Shown here piece by piece: positions 9,912 to 23,100 of a DNA stretch of 64,000 bases. Position numbers and translations under genes: made by a program. The DNA lies in the NCBI GenBank assembly GCA_029582165.1, contig CM055870.1, positions 51,987,213 to 52,051,212 on the forward strand. Reading direction: 5' to 3'. Position 1 is the stretch's first letter; every line of letters starts with the position of its first letter. Origin of the DNA: Portulaca oleracea. Taxonomy: Eukaryota > Streptophyta > Magnoliopsida > Caryophyllales > Portulacaceae. Below the pieces are notes generated by a model. It had not been told where the DNA came from. It was given only the letters and a program-made list of their open reading frames with translations, and searched no databases.

Positions 9912-11655
9912 TAAAAAATTAGCTAAAGGTACCCTAACTTTTGGTAAAATATTTTTCTGGTACCCCAACTTTTCAAAATTTATTTTGGTTACCTTTACTT
10001 TTTGGATTAGTAATTAATAGGTGAATTTCCGACCAAAGATTTGAATTTACCGGTGAGCTTTTGGAGGGAACTTGATTAAGGACTTTAATGGACGAAAATG
10101 TCCTTTGTTAGAAAAAAAAAATGGCCATTAATAAATCTCTCCCTTCTTCGTTTCTTCTTCTTTTGTTCTTCTGTCTTCTTCTCTGTCACTTCTCACTCAT
10201 AGGCATTGAAAGGAAGATTCATTAAACACGATTGGAAGGCATTGAAAGGAAGATTGGTTAAAGAAGATATAGGGGGCTTTTGGTGCCCGACTTTTTGGAT
10301 GACTTTTTGGGGAAAATGACCTTTTTGGAGGGTTTTTGGCTGTTTGACTAGTCAATATGCCAATTTGTGATGTTTGGTAGGTTGTCGGATTCAATTAGTT
10401 TTTTACCCCCAAAAGGCCAATTTGTAAAAAGCTACTATGAGTAGATTTTTTGTAAATAGTTGTTGGCTTCTTATATTTTAAATTACCATATTGACCAACT
10501 AATTCACAAAAATTACAAAAATTGCCATCAAAATAATTTAGGTTTAGTTCTTTTAATTGTTCTCTTATGTATAATGATACTTGGGTTCAAAATCTCCTAG
10601 TTTATTTGCTTTTCCTATTAATTTGAATAAGAGACTCATGTTGTCATTATGATTTATGTTGACAATGTAGTTACTAATTGATTATACATATATCTATTGT
10701 TTAGAATAGTGTAATTTCTACAAATAAATTATAAAATATCTACATTAAATTGTAAAGTACATCGGGATAAAAAAAACTAAAAATGAATATAAATCATTAT
10801 GTTAAACCTAAAAATGAATTACAATAAGGACAAACAAACTAAAAATGAATTGAAAAAAATCATAATGTTAAAAAACACTAAAAATAAAGCCAATGGTACA
10901 ATTGGAAATCAGGAGAAAAAATCAACCTACAAACATCTAACTCTACCAAACACTATTTTATACAAACAGCTAATATAAACAGCTGGAAAAAAGCAGCTAA
11001 CAAAACAAATTAAAAGTCAAACAATTAACAAAGCAGTAATGATTAAAAGCGACCAACAATGGACCAAACGCCCCCATAAGGTATGTATTTCTCTAAGTAT
11101 GTGTTAGTACATCAAATGGGGGTAGTTTGGGTTGTGGGTAATTGGGTATGAAGAAATTTTGGGGTTCAATTTCGATTTTGAAAACAAATTTGGGATCTAA
11201 AATCAAAGTGTGGTTTTTTCGGTTGTTAAAAACGAATTTGATAACGAATTTTGGGGTTTAATTGCGATTTTGGGGTTCAATGGCAAAGCAACAATGACGA
11301 AGCAACAATGTCGAAGAACGCCTGAACCCTAAATCAGATCATATGGACAGCCATAAGAATGCAGAGAGGGGGAGTTGAAGGGTTGGATTGTCGAATGGAA
11401 TGATACTTCTCAAACAACACATCATGCTCCAACACCCAATTAGTGAAGGTGGGGAACTAAAAGGGCATTATAGTCAATCTCTGTCAAAAATTAAGGGTAT
11501 TTCGGTCTGTTTACATAATCAATCGGACTTTGACCGGAAATTCACCTATTAATTATTAATCCTAAAAGTAAGGGTACCCCAAAATGAGTTTTGAAAGGTT
11601 GGGATACCAAAAAATAGTTTTCTGAAAAATTAGGGTATTTCTAAGTAATTTTTTG
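9912..11655. mobile_element. Non-autonomous MULE with long inverted ends
   Basis: About 130 bp at the left end (9912-10045, starting TAAAAAATTAGCTAAAGGTA) matches the inverted right end (about 11520-11655). Shared stretches include ATTAATAGGTGAATTTCCG. The element is flanked by a perfect 9-bp duplication GAAAACTTT (9903-9911 and 11656-11664), the signature of Mutator-like insertion. No transposase is present. A hAT-like element lies inside (10269-11081). The remaining interior (10040-10268 and 11082-11520) shows no gene I recognise, though it could include captured sequence. Confidence 0.85.
10269..11081. mobile_element. hAT-like element nested in the MULE
   Basis: The left end ATAGGGGGCTTTTGGTGC is the inverse of the right end GGACCAAACGCCCCCATA. 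The element is about 0.8 kb without coding sequence and contains repeated CAGCTAA / AAACAGCT motifs near its right end. It must be younger than the surrounding MULE. Confidence 0.6.
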
Positions 11656-11664
11656 GAAAACTTT

Positions 11665-13409
11665 AGTTCAATGAATAACTTTCACTTTAGGTGAATCAAA
11701 AAAGTAATTAACCGATTTTCAATAAACAGAACAATGTGTTAATCCAATTGACTCAGGCTTATCTTCTGTGTCCTACATGTTATAGTACTATGTCCTTGTT
11801 AATTGTTCTAATGTCTTATGTCCTTGTTAATTGTCCTAATGCGGTAATGCCCTAGCAGGTCAAAGGGACTACAATTTGTCGGTCTATGTGTATGACTTCA
11901 AACTAAAGCAATGTATGCTAATGTGCTAAGTGTTTGAGCATGTTTTACATGTTAAGTGCTTAGCCTTAACTTTTGCATGGATTCCCCAAACCTCACTTTT
12001 GGCCTGGACAAATTAAAAGGGATTAAAGCAAGCCATACCAGGTTCACTACACAATAGAATCAAGTGCCCGCCTTGGTTGAAAAGTTGGATCAAGCAACCT
12101 CCATTGGCGGAACTGAGGCCCATCTATCAGTGGTTTATCCCAAAATGACAATAAACCTCAAAGTGTTTATATAATGCATTCTTGTTATAAGCATAAACGG
12201 TCGCCAAACTTAACGTGACTCGATCGTGTGGAGTTTTGGTCAACATTTTTTAGTCCATATCATGACCATATAAGGTCCATCCTAGGACAGAGGGCGACCT
12301 GCAAACTTGAATGTGGGCAAGTCCACCCAAGCATCATATATAGACATATATATATGAATTTATTTTATTATATTACATATAGGTCTTACTAAGTTGTAAA
12401 ATGTATTGAGTATGTCATTGTCAAGGTCAGCCTCTAAATCCTTGATCGTTCCATATGTAACATTGGCTACACTAAAAGAAATATATAAGTGGGCCAATAT
12501 GTTTAATATTGGTAGAGGTTGAAGTTAACTTTTCTCACTTGTGGTCGAAGAAGAGGAGGATCCCATATCAATGGATGCATTTAACGAAATGAAAATGGAA
12601 TGCCTAGTAATAAAGGATCTGGATGGAAATGAGAGCAATCCCATGACAGTCATGTTCTACTCATGATTGATAACCTTAGCTCATGCAACAAATACAACAA
12701 ATTGTAGCACAAAGCTAAACATATAAGGTCGGCGAATTAATGCCTAAATATATGCGATGTTTGAAGTTAAAAAAAAAAAAAGCTTGGCAATGGGAGTAGA
12801 GAAGAAAATACTAGTATCCATAATGAAAAGTCGATGAATAAGTTAAGATGGTCCTGTATATTTGCAAGTCACTACATGGACCTTGGACTCACTTATGCTT
12901 CCAAAGCTAAAATATCTCCTAAGTTAGGTTACGTGACAAAAAAAAAAAATTTAAAGCCACTAAAAGCCCACTTATCAAGTGCACAACTTCTTGCAAATCA
13001 TGAAGGGAAGAAGAATAGTTGAAGGAAGAGTTAATAGATAGAACGGGACAAACGAGGTTTATGAAAAAAAATATAACCATAAGTTATTTGAGATATGAGC
13101 AATGTGAAATTAACCAAAACACATTCGATGACAGTTTTAATTTTTTTGGGATAGTTGAGTGACAAGTTTATATATATGAGAAAGCTGCTAATATGATGTG
13201 TTCTTTGAGGATGAATTTATAGATTTTGCTAAATATCGATAAACAAAGAATTGAAAAAAGGTGTGAAATTTTGAATAAATTGGATAATTTGAAACTCTGG
13301 GGTAATATATAATTTAACTATTTCCTATATATATGTTGTAGATTTTCTAAAATTTGACACTGTCTTCAAATATTTTTCCATCCAATAATTATCAAAATTT
13401 ATCTAACCT
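11665..13409. other. Spacer without a recognised gene
   Basis: Moderately AT-rich sequence. A local duplication (ATGTCCTTGTTAATTGT) lies near 11789-11835. No protein-like frame, RNA gene or transposon border could be supported. Confidence 0.45.
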
Positions 13410-13418
13410 AAATTTACC

Positions 13419-13827
13419 CAAAAAAACGATTAAAGGGGCCTCATATTTTGGGGAATAATTTTAAAAGCCCTATATTATGATAAATAATTGTTGGGTGACA
13501 TTGTTTTTGATGTAAATATTTAGGGGTGTTGACATTCCGGTCAATTTCTGGCCAAAAATAGCACAAAATGGTGGGTTTTATGCTTATGCGTGTGTTTATT
13601 ATGTTAGGAGATTTACATGTATATGCTAGAATTAAGTATATATTTCAATTTTAAAACATACCTAAACCATAAACCCACCATTTCGTGCCATTTCTGGCCG
13701 GAAATTGGCCGGACTGTCATCCCTAAATATTTACATCAAAAATAATATCACCTAACAATTATTTATCAAAATATAGTGTCATTAAAATTATTACACCAAA
13801 ATATGATGTCCTTTTAGTTGTTTTTTG
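13419..13827. mobile_element. MULE-type MITE upstream of MON1
   Basis: The two halves are inverted copies over roughly 160 bp. The left arm begins CAAAAAAACGATTAAAGG and the right arm ends CCTTTTAGTTGTTTTTTG. Shared inner blocks include GATAAATAATTGTT and GATGTAAATATTTAGGG. It is flanked by a perfect 9-bp duplication AAATTTACC (13410-13418 and 13828-13836). The right end lies 289 bp before the MON1 start codon. Confidence 0.85.
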
Positions 13828-13990
13828 AAATTTACCCCCTTAAAATTTGACATGGATGTTTAGAGAAACCCCGGTTCGACGGTTCGCTATGAGAACCGGT
13901 TGGCTATGCTCCGAACCGGAGGATCCAACTGAGAGTCAGCCAGCTACTAGTCAGTTGGACGCCCTGTCACACATTGAAATTGGGGGAACC

Positions 13991-14012
13991 TTCTCTCTCT
14001 CTCTCTCTCTAA
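13991..14012. repeat. (CT)n run in the MON1 leader region
   Basis: A short CT microsatellite about 105 bp before the MON1 start codon, probably in the 5' leader or core promoter. No convincing TATA box was seen nearby. Confidence 0.6.
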
Positions 14013-14116
14013 AAACCTTGTTACATCACGTCAAAATTCCCACATGATTTCCGTCAACAATCAACCTCCATTTTTGCTTTGATCCAGTTCGTTGGCCATA
14101 GGTTCTTCTCTTTCCT

Positions 14117-17100
14117 ATGGCCTCCGATTCCTCCTCCTCCTCCTCCGACTCCGCCTACGACTCCGCCGCTGAAATTCAAAACCCTAACCTCCACTCTTCC
14201 GACAAGCCGATCACCATCAACGACGACGCCATTGATGAAGCTCGATTGATCTCCTCCCTTACACTGGCCGACGGAGAAGGAGAAGAACCGCCTTGTTTGA
14301 CCGAAGCGAATGTTCTAGATGCAGACGCATTGGCCGGCGATGTGAATGATCGGAATGTGATGGTGGAAGCTAGGGTTCCGGCGGCGGAGGAGGATGGTCT
14401 GATCAGTGCTCCGGAGGCGGCGCTGGTGGCGGAGGTGGAGGAGAGAGAAAGTGAGTCCGGTGGTGGCGGTGAAGGGTGGAGAGTGAATTCGGAGCTGGAA
14501 GTGGATGGACCTGAGAGTCCGAGTAGCAGTGGGTATGCTGGAGAGAGGGGCACGAGTAGTGCGAGCACTGGGGAGATTGGGGAGGAGGATGAGATTTGTG
14601 AAGTGAGGGACAGTGAGTTCGTCAATGGCGGTGTAGTACATTCACCAGCTGTCTGGGTTCCTGGCAAGCGCCATGTTGATGAGGTCTGTCGCTAATTCAT
14701 TTCACATTGTCCATTTTAGTTGCTTCCACTTTTTAGTGTTTGATGTTATTGTTTGGAGGAAATTCATGGGTTGCATTGCTGAATTGTGATAACAAGGTTT
14801 TTTTTAAAATTTCTTAGGATGCTTAAAGAAATGAATTTCGAGGAGAATAAATTGAAACGGTTTGTAAATAAAATGGAAGGAAAGCAATTGCAATTCACCG
14901 TGCCTGACACTATTTAGCTTTTGATTGTCAGTGAATTCTAATTCATTTTATTGTCCATTTCAGTTGCTCCCACTTTTAGTATTTGATTGATATTACTATT
15001 TGTCTGGAGGAAATTCATGGGTTGCATTGCTGAAATTTGATGACAAGGTCTTTTAAAAATTTTCTTAGGATGTTTAAAGAATTAGGTTGGAGGAGAGAAA
15101 TTGAAATAGTCTGTAAAGACAATAGAAGGAAAGCGGTTTCAATTATAATTGAAATCCAGACATTGAAAGTTGGATGGAGAAAGCTGCTTTGGCAGAATGA
15201 GCATTAGTGTTGCAGAGTCTAGGCACTCTTGAGTGTCAGTGGATTCTAAGACTAAAGAATGGGTGGAAGGCGGCGGTTATACCTGCAATCCATCTTCTTC
15301 GGAAGGCGTCATATATACTACCGGTATCTTTCTGGACAGCTAGAAAGCCCTAAAACCCCCTAATTTGTATCTTTCTGGACAGCTAGAAAGCCCTAATTTG
15401 TCACTCCTTGTGTTGCCTCCAATGGCGGGGACCAAGCTAGTGAACCCCAAACTGATCAGGATGTAGAAATTGTCAACAAAAGGGTTTGGCTTTAGTGCTT
15501 CACTCCGAAATTGTCACTACTTTGCTGGAGTTGTGACTGCTTTGCTCACATTGCTATGGATTTTGAGCTTTGAAGAGAGAGACTGGAGGGGAATGGATAC
15601 ATTAATCATAAAAATAATAAAATACTATCATTAGTTTTGAGTTGACAAAAACTGGAAAAAGTAAAACTAAAATTTTGACTTTATTCCTAAGTTGAACCAG
15701 ACATGGGATCAAAGTATCAAGTTCCATACCATTCTATTCCACTCTTGGTGTACCAAATTGCCCCTCGAGTGTTTTAGCATTGTGCATGCTATATGCTAGT
15801 GCCATGGTTGGGAACAGGGAAAGCTAGGATATGAAGGAAGGACAGAGGATGACAATCCATCGTCAATTAGTTCATTCTAGTAGGGTCCCTTCTCCATTCA
15901 TCTTAGTAGAGTCGAGCGATTAATTCATCCTTTTTATAATAACCTTTTATTTGGAACCATGCTATCCGTTATTATTACTTACAATTTATCTCCCCTACTA
16001 TGCCGCAAGGACCATTTCTTGTTATAATGTAAGTCAAATTCAAGTATAACCCTTATTTTGAAGCAAAGAAACATCAAACCCACTTGAGACTTGGAACAAA
16101 GTTGCTAACTTAAAACAATTGACAAAGTGAACTCATGTGAGATTGTGATAGTCTTGCAATCAGGTCATAAAATTTCTATAATCGCACAGGAACAAGAGAC
16201 CTGCAGCAGCATCTGGTGCATTTCCTGTCCACATGTTGGCCGGTAAGCGCAGAACTGTACTCTTTCAACTTCTATGCGGGTGAACGATAAGAAAATCATC
16301 CAAATCGCAACTATTACAATGAAGTTAACTTCACCGTACCAATGCTATAAACAATTTAATTAGACTGGAGTGTAAAGTAAAGGAATGAAGTACCCTTTGT
16401 GAGAAACGAGGAAGATGCAAATCAAATCGAATGCTGTCACAATGGGCACGGGCGAAGGCTTGTGGCGGTAGGCCTGTAGTTGCACCTTGTGGCGGGGAGG
16501 GTTTGGAAGTTATTGTGTGTGGGACGGGAATTGTGGCTGGGGTTGCTGAATTGCTATGGGCACAGGCGTAGGCTTGAAGAGTATACTGTAAATTGCAAAA
16601 TAAAGGAAAGTGCAAAATGGAATACACAAATCTTGATTTAGTGAGTAGTGGAGGAGGCTGATTTTTTTTTTTTTTTTTTTTTTTGTTGAAAGGTGTGTCT
16701 GACTTTGGAGGGGGCTGAAATCAAACCTGATACTTTGAAGAATCAGGAGGTGAAATGTGGAATGTACTACTATAACAGCTGGCTCATTGTGAATCAATAA
16801 TGCTTGAGTTTTGTTTATTATATTTGCTTTGGGGAGTGGGGTCACTTGGCCCCATGTGACCCCATGGTGGCTCCGTGACTGGTTGGGGGATTATACTTTT
16901 GATGTTTGTCACCGGGATCAATTGGCATATGCTGCTTTCCCTTTTGCTGAAAGCTCTACCCTTTCCTTGTACTTCAGAGCTCTACACTAACACCTATTAA
17001 TTTCCTCTTCTGACTTTCCTAAAAATTAAGTAGCAGCTTTCTGCTGTTATTGGTCAGATGATTGGACCTTTGCCTCAGAAGCTGTCTAGGGATAACAATT

Positions 17101-20100
17101 GTCGAATTGCTGATTCGATTTCACTGCAAAGATGTAAAAGATAAGAATGGTGGAGTGACTGGAGGCAAAAGTAGGCAAGGGTACCAGTGAGATGTGATTT
17201 GTTGAAATATAAGCTGCTGCTTCACTATATATAGTGTTTGTCGATAAGTCTCCCTTTTGTCCTTTTAATAAAGAAATGTTTCTGATGAGATTGAACCATT
17301 GGGTGTGGTGCGCTTGAATGGTTGTGTATATACATGAAGGCAGAATGGTGCTATATTAGAGTTATTTCTCTGTGTGGGGACACGTTGCATGGTTAGATTT
17401 TAGGCCATTCATGCAAATACCACGGGTAGATACTGGCAGTCGGTTTAGTGTTGTCTGGTTGTACCTTTGTTGGTGTGCCTTATGTGCGAGTATTGTTGGA
17501 GTTGGGCTGATGGAAGCCACCAGTGACTTGGGATTTCTATTCAAGAATTGTATTGTCTCTGTAAGGTGTGTGCTAAGATCGTGGGAACTAGAGCTAGATA
17601 TCTTCACCTAGTGAGGGGCTCCTATGATTAGTGGTGTCTCGTAGTCATCTGTATTTGCTAGAAGCTTTGACATCGGACAGTTTGAAGTGTTCTGAAAAAG
17701 AATCAAAAGTAACAAAGAATTCTGTCGCACAGGCTCCATATTTCATTATATGCCCTTATGTGGTCATGCACTAGTGACCCTTTCTTTATGATTACACAAT
17801 TACAGATTTCTATAAAAGTGTGATGACATCATTCTATGTTGGGCATGTTGATATTCCCAAAGTAGTATGTGGAGCACCTAAGCCCAAGTACTGAATAATC
17901 ATGGCCAAAAGACTTCTACGAATTGTGTAAATGCTTGCTTCAGCTCGGCGTAAGGCTTGTTTCTCAGTTGTGGTGGTCGGTGAGCATTGAGCTGTGAGCG
18001 TGGCACTGAAAAGGGTGTTGCCAACATTGCAACCCGTACAAGAAGGATCTGGGTCTTTGAATCAAGCTATTTGTGTGGAGATTGGAATGAATTTCCATAA
18101 ACGTGAGTGGTGAGCTTGGAATGAAACAATTGTTCATAGAATGACTGTGCATTGGTGAAGCATATCAGACAGTAACAACTGAGGGAATTTGTGCAGTATG
18201 TCTGAAAGCCTGATAAATATCATATAGGAATTATGGAGTTTGTGGAGAATCTTATTTGTTGAACTTCGCAAAAAAGCGTGTATCATTTGTTAGGGCATAG
18301 TATATTAGTATCGTTATATACAATTAAGGTTGCCGAAGATATACTCAAAATAGTAAGCTTAACCTTATTAACTTTAGGGATTACAGAACCAGTTACCGGA
18401 AGGAAATTCTTTTAGTGCTATACAGTAAATAGAATCAATGCAATCCTGTGTTTTTTTTTTTTGTTTTTTTTGTCTTTTGCTGATTTTTGCAGCTAATCTC
18501 ATATGTATGATTCCATCAATAAGGATCTGGGTCTTTGAATCAAGCTATTTGTATGGAAATTGGAATGAATTTCCATAAATGCGAGTGGTGAGCTTGGAAT
18601 GAAACAGTTGTTCATAGAATGACAGTGCAGTGTTGAAGCATACAGACAGTAACAACTGAGGAAATTTGTGCAGTATGTCTGAAAGCCCGATAAATATCAC
18701 ATAGGAATTATCGAGTTTGTGGAGAATCTTATTTGTTGAACTTTGCAAAAAAGCGTGTATCATTTGTTAGGGCACAGTATCATTATACACAATAAAGGTT
18801 GTCGAAGATATACTCAAAATAGGAAGTTTAACCTTATTAACTTTAGGGATTACAGAACAAGTTACCGGAAGGAAATTCTTTTAGTGCTATACAGTAAATA
18901 GAATCGATGCAATCCTGTGTTTTTTTTGTTTTTGTTTTTTGTCTTTTGCTGATTTTTGCAGCTAATTTCATATGTATGATTCCATCAATAAGATATATCC
19001 GTGTTGCAGCGTTCCCCCCCCCCCCCCCCCCTCCCCCAACCCACCCACCCACACACACACACACACAATTTTCTTATGAAGGGTAAGTAGGCTTGCCCAC
19101 TAAGCCCCTATCTCAGGAGTAACCTCTAGTAATTATAAGCTTTACAGGCAGGGGTTAAGGGATACCAAACTGGCCCATGACCCATCAATCCCACAATTTC
19201 CACTCAAGGAGCATATCTTTGCTTCCACCAAGAATTGAACCTTGGTGGGGTGGCTACCAACTTGGCAACCATGTCTTTGGTTTCCTCCTGTTCATATGTA
19301 CGTATGTTTCTTGGCCTTGCTGGAAATAATTGTTGTGTAAATGCAGGATGATGCATCTATTTCATGGAGGAAAAGGAAAAAGCACTTCTTCATTCTTAGT
19401 CATTCTGGAAAACCCATATATTCTAGGTATGTCATCTTCTCTGAAGTTGTGATGGTATGATGTCTTATTTTGGTTTTGAATATGTTTTTTACTAACTGAT
19501 TTCTGTGTCCTAAAGATATGGGGACGAGCATAAGCTAGCTGGCTTTTCTGCGACATTGCAAGCTATAATCTCTTTTGTTGAGAATGGGTAGGTCAATAAA
19601 GCCAACAAATTCAATGATTTGCTCTAGCTTATGAGTATTTAGTGCCTTTGTCTACTTTTTTTCTTTCCTTTTCTTTCGACAGAAAATAATTTTTTTAATT
19701 GAAAATTTCTCAGAGGTGATCGTGTGAAGCTGGTTAGGGCTGGAAAGCATCAGGTTAGGATTTTATTGCTGTTATTTTCCCAACTTGAATTCCTTTTTAT
19801 CGGGCTCTTTTTTCCCCCTCTTTGCCCTTCATGTGGGATTTCTCTATTTTAAGGTTCTATTATAGTTACTATTAAATTGGTTCATAAGATTTGATGTCAT
19901 GATCTTTCTTTATCTTTTATCTTTGCATTGCATCCTGTGCTTTGTCCTGCATCTGCATGCTTTAATGAATCTTATCTAGCACCCACATCGCCAGCAACAG
20001 AAAACAAGGGAGGTTCCTCCCTACCCAAGTCTTGGTTCATTAGAATTATGGAATCATTTTCCCATCCTTTGTTAGCTGAATTTCATGCTAAGGGGAGCTG

Positions 20101-23100
20101 TTTGCATTAGAAACTCTCCATTGTCACAACTCACACGGTGATTACGTCCTCTTAAACCATTATTAGTAATATGGGATCATGGAACTTAAATAATCATCTA
20201 CTGATATGGGACAAGAACCTGCCTTCCTCTAATGAAATTACTGATCACCTGGCTCATCTCTATTTTGCTTCTGTCCTGCTGCTTTGGCCGTTATCTTCAA
20301 AATCAAATAAGAAACATCTGAATTATCAAGAAGACACTAATGGGAAAGTAGTTTCCTTCTGATTGGTCCATTTAATGTTACTTAAATGGAGTGAACTGAA
20401 TGATCTGTCCGTACTTTGAGGAGCTGGTGAAAAGTAACATTTTAACGCTCGTGTGGTATCGTTGAAATGTTTTGTAGCTGCAATAACCTTGAGGTGGCAA
20501 GGGGAAAATAACAATTCATCATCCCAAACAAATGGCTTTGTAATTAATTGAAATTACATTTGTGAAGAAAATAAGATAGCATTCCTATTAGCATCCAGAT
20601 GCTTTTCTTTCAGTTTTGGACAAGAAAGTAGTTAATCCTAACTTTTTAATTTGCAGCACATAAGTTTCTTGCGGTATTTATGTCTAGGGATGTAGTAAAG
20701 TGCTACCGTCCATTCCCGTTGGCTCTGTAGCATCAGAAGATTCTTTCCAGTTTGTATCCTGTTAGGGAATGGATTAATTATCATGCAGCTATATCCCAGA
20801 ATGGCTTAAACGTGAGATTGTGAGTTTGATAATCATCTGTTTGGTAACTTGTTTTCTGTATGGTTCGGCTTATGGCTGGAGTGACAATAATGCATGCGTA
20901 TATTTTCTGTGCATTACGTCAGCTACTTCTGCTTTGTTTTTCAGGTGGTATTTCTTGTCAAAGGACCTATTTATTTGGTTTGCATAAGCTGTACTGAGGA
21001 ACCTTTTGAGTCTTTAAGGGGACAATTGGAACTGCTTTATGGCCAGGTGATTTTCTATTCTTCTGCTATCTTTTGCTTTTGCTATCATCTTCTCCTTTCT
21101 GACAATTTTTCCATCAACTTTGTTTATACAGATGATCCTTATCTTGACGAAGTCAGTAAACAGATGTTTTGAAAAGAATCCAAAGTTTGACATGACTCCT
21201 TTGCTTGGTGGCACAGATGTTGTCTTTTCATCTCTCATTCATTCTTTCAATTGGTTTGTTTCTCTCATCTGTGTTGGCTTCTAGTTTCTGTTGGACTTGG
21301 CTAGACTTTGCTGTATTTGTCTGTGTGTGCACATCTTTCTCCTGCCTTTCTCCGATTCCCCTCATTCTCGTGCTTGTTCATTTTGTTTTCCCCCTTTTTG
21401 AAGAGAATGGGGGGTTGGATGGGTCTTTTAAGTGAAATTATGGTCTTGCCTACTTTTTTGATAAATCTTGTTGTTCTTTGATGTGATTCTTCCATAAGAG
21501 GATGCATATTTGAGGGGTAGAGATGACTATATGCTGGAATCATGGGCTGATAGGCAACAACTTGAATCCCTATCTCTCTGAATGCACTTGGATGTCGAGA
21601 TGATCTACTTCTGATCTCTACGTTAGTCTAATTTTTCTTGTTGCTGAAATGGTTATTTGAAAAGTGAAACTAGTAGTTGCATGATCATATTGGCAACAAT
21701 CTGAGGCTTTTGAGCCTGTATGCTGGCAATAATTGACTAGCTTAATGCAACCACTTGGAGCCAGAAACACTGATAGCCTATTAACCTACAACTATCATTT
21801 TTGTAAATTCAGTGTCTGGTGGATGCTTGGTATTTATGGTTGGATGGAGTCTAATTCTATCTTCATCTTTGAGTAGGAATCCTGCCACTTTTCTTCATGC
21901 TTACACTTGCCTTCCCCTTGCTTATCCAACAAGACAAGCTGCTGGTGCCGTACTGCAAGACGTTGCTGATTCAGGGGTCTTGTTTGCAATACTTATGTGC
22001 AAACACAAGGTTATTTTGACTTTTTTCACTTTTTCCTCTGGCCGCACCGTTGCTTCTCTAGAGGGCTTCATCTCAGGCATCTTACCATCTGTGGCTGCAG
22101 GTAATTAGCCTTGTTGGGGCACAAAAGGCGTCACTTCATCCAGATGATATGCTGTTGTTGTCAAACTTCGTGATGTCATCTGATTCATTCAGGCAAGAAC
22201 ATCGGACTTGATATGATATCTTCTGATTGCATGTGTATGGATTTGCTTTTCTGCTATCATAAGAGATACAGAATACGGAGCGGTTGATGACCCCCCCCCT
22301 TTTTTTTGGGAGGTTGAGAAGAAATGTAGCTGTTTCTGACTTTCTGTCAAATTTTGGTTTTCATAATTGGCCTTATGCATTTGGTACTGGATAATCAGAA
22401 ATTTTCCATTTCAGAATCCTCAATCCTGAAATTTTGCATAGATCCATACATGAAATTTTTATACTATTAGCCTGTTAGGGACACTGAAAATTTAGGGTTA
22501 CCATGCAGGAGACTAGGCTTTCATGAACATAAGATCCTTCAGGAGATTAGGTCTTCATGGACATAACACCCAGCTCCTTCAAAAGGAAAAAAGAAAAAAG
22601 AAAGAAAGAAACATAACTATTAAAGAAACCCTGAGGACAAACATTACTTTGCTGTGTATTAACGCCTTTTGGAAGAAAGGAGTCTTCAAACATTTGATGA
22701 CAAAGCCCTGTCTTTTCAGAATTTCATGCTCTACTTTTTGAGAATTTTGTCTGGTTGGAGTAAAGTGTTTCAGGGTGGAGATCATGCAGGAGAGCTTGAA
22801 AGCATGATGATTTTTGTTCTTGCCCCTTTTGTACATGGGCGGGACCCCCTTGGTGTCTCTCTAATGCAATGTTTTGATTGTTTTATATAAAAACTGTGCT
22901 TTCTTCAGAAGAATCACTAATCACTCTATGGAGTCGAACCCTTCCCCTCAGGGAAAGGAGAATAATAAACTGAATTGTGCTTTTTTTCTCTTTTCTTTCT
23001 TTTCTTTTTTTTTTTTGGGGGGGGGGGGGGTTGTTTGATGGACAATACTAAGTTCTCCTTAAGGAATTCGTGCATTTTACATCAAACCAGGAGGTGGAGT

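Noticed and set aside
14176..14667. Long antisense open frames over MON1 exon 1
   Set aside because: Shadow of a Ser/Glu-rich, GC-biased exon. The plus-strand frame joins conserved downstream exons in phase.
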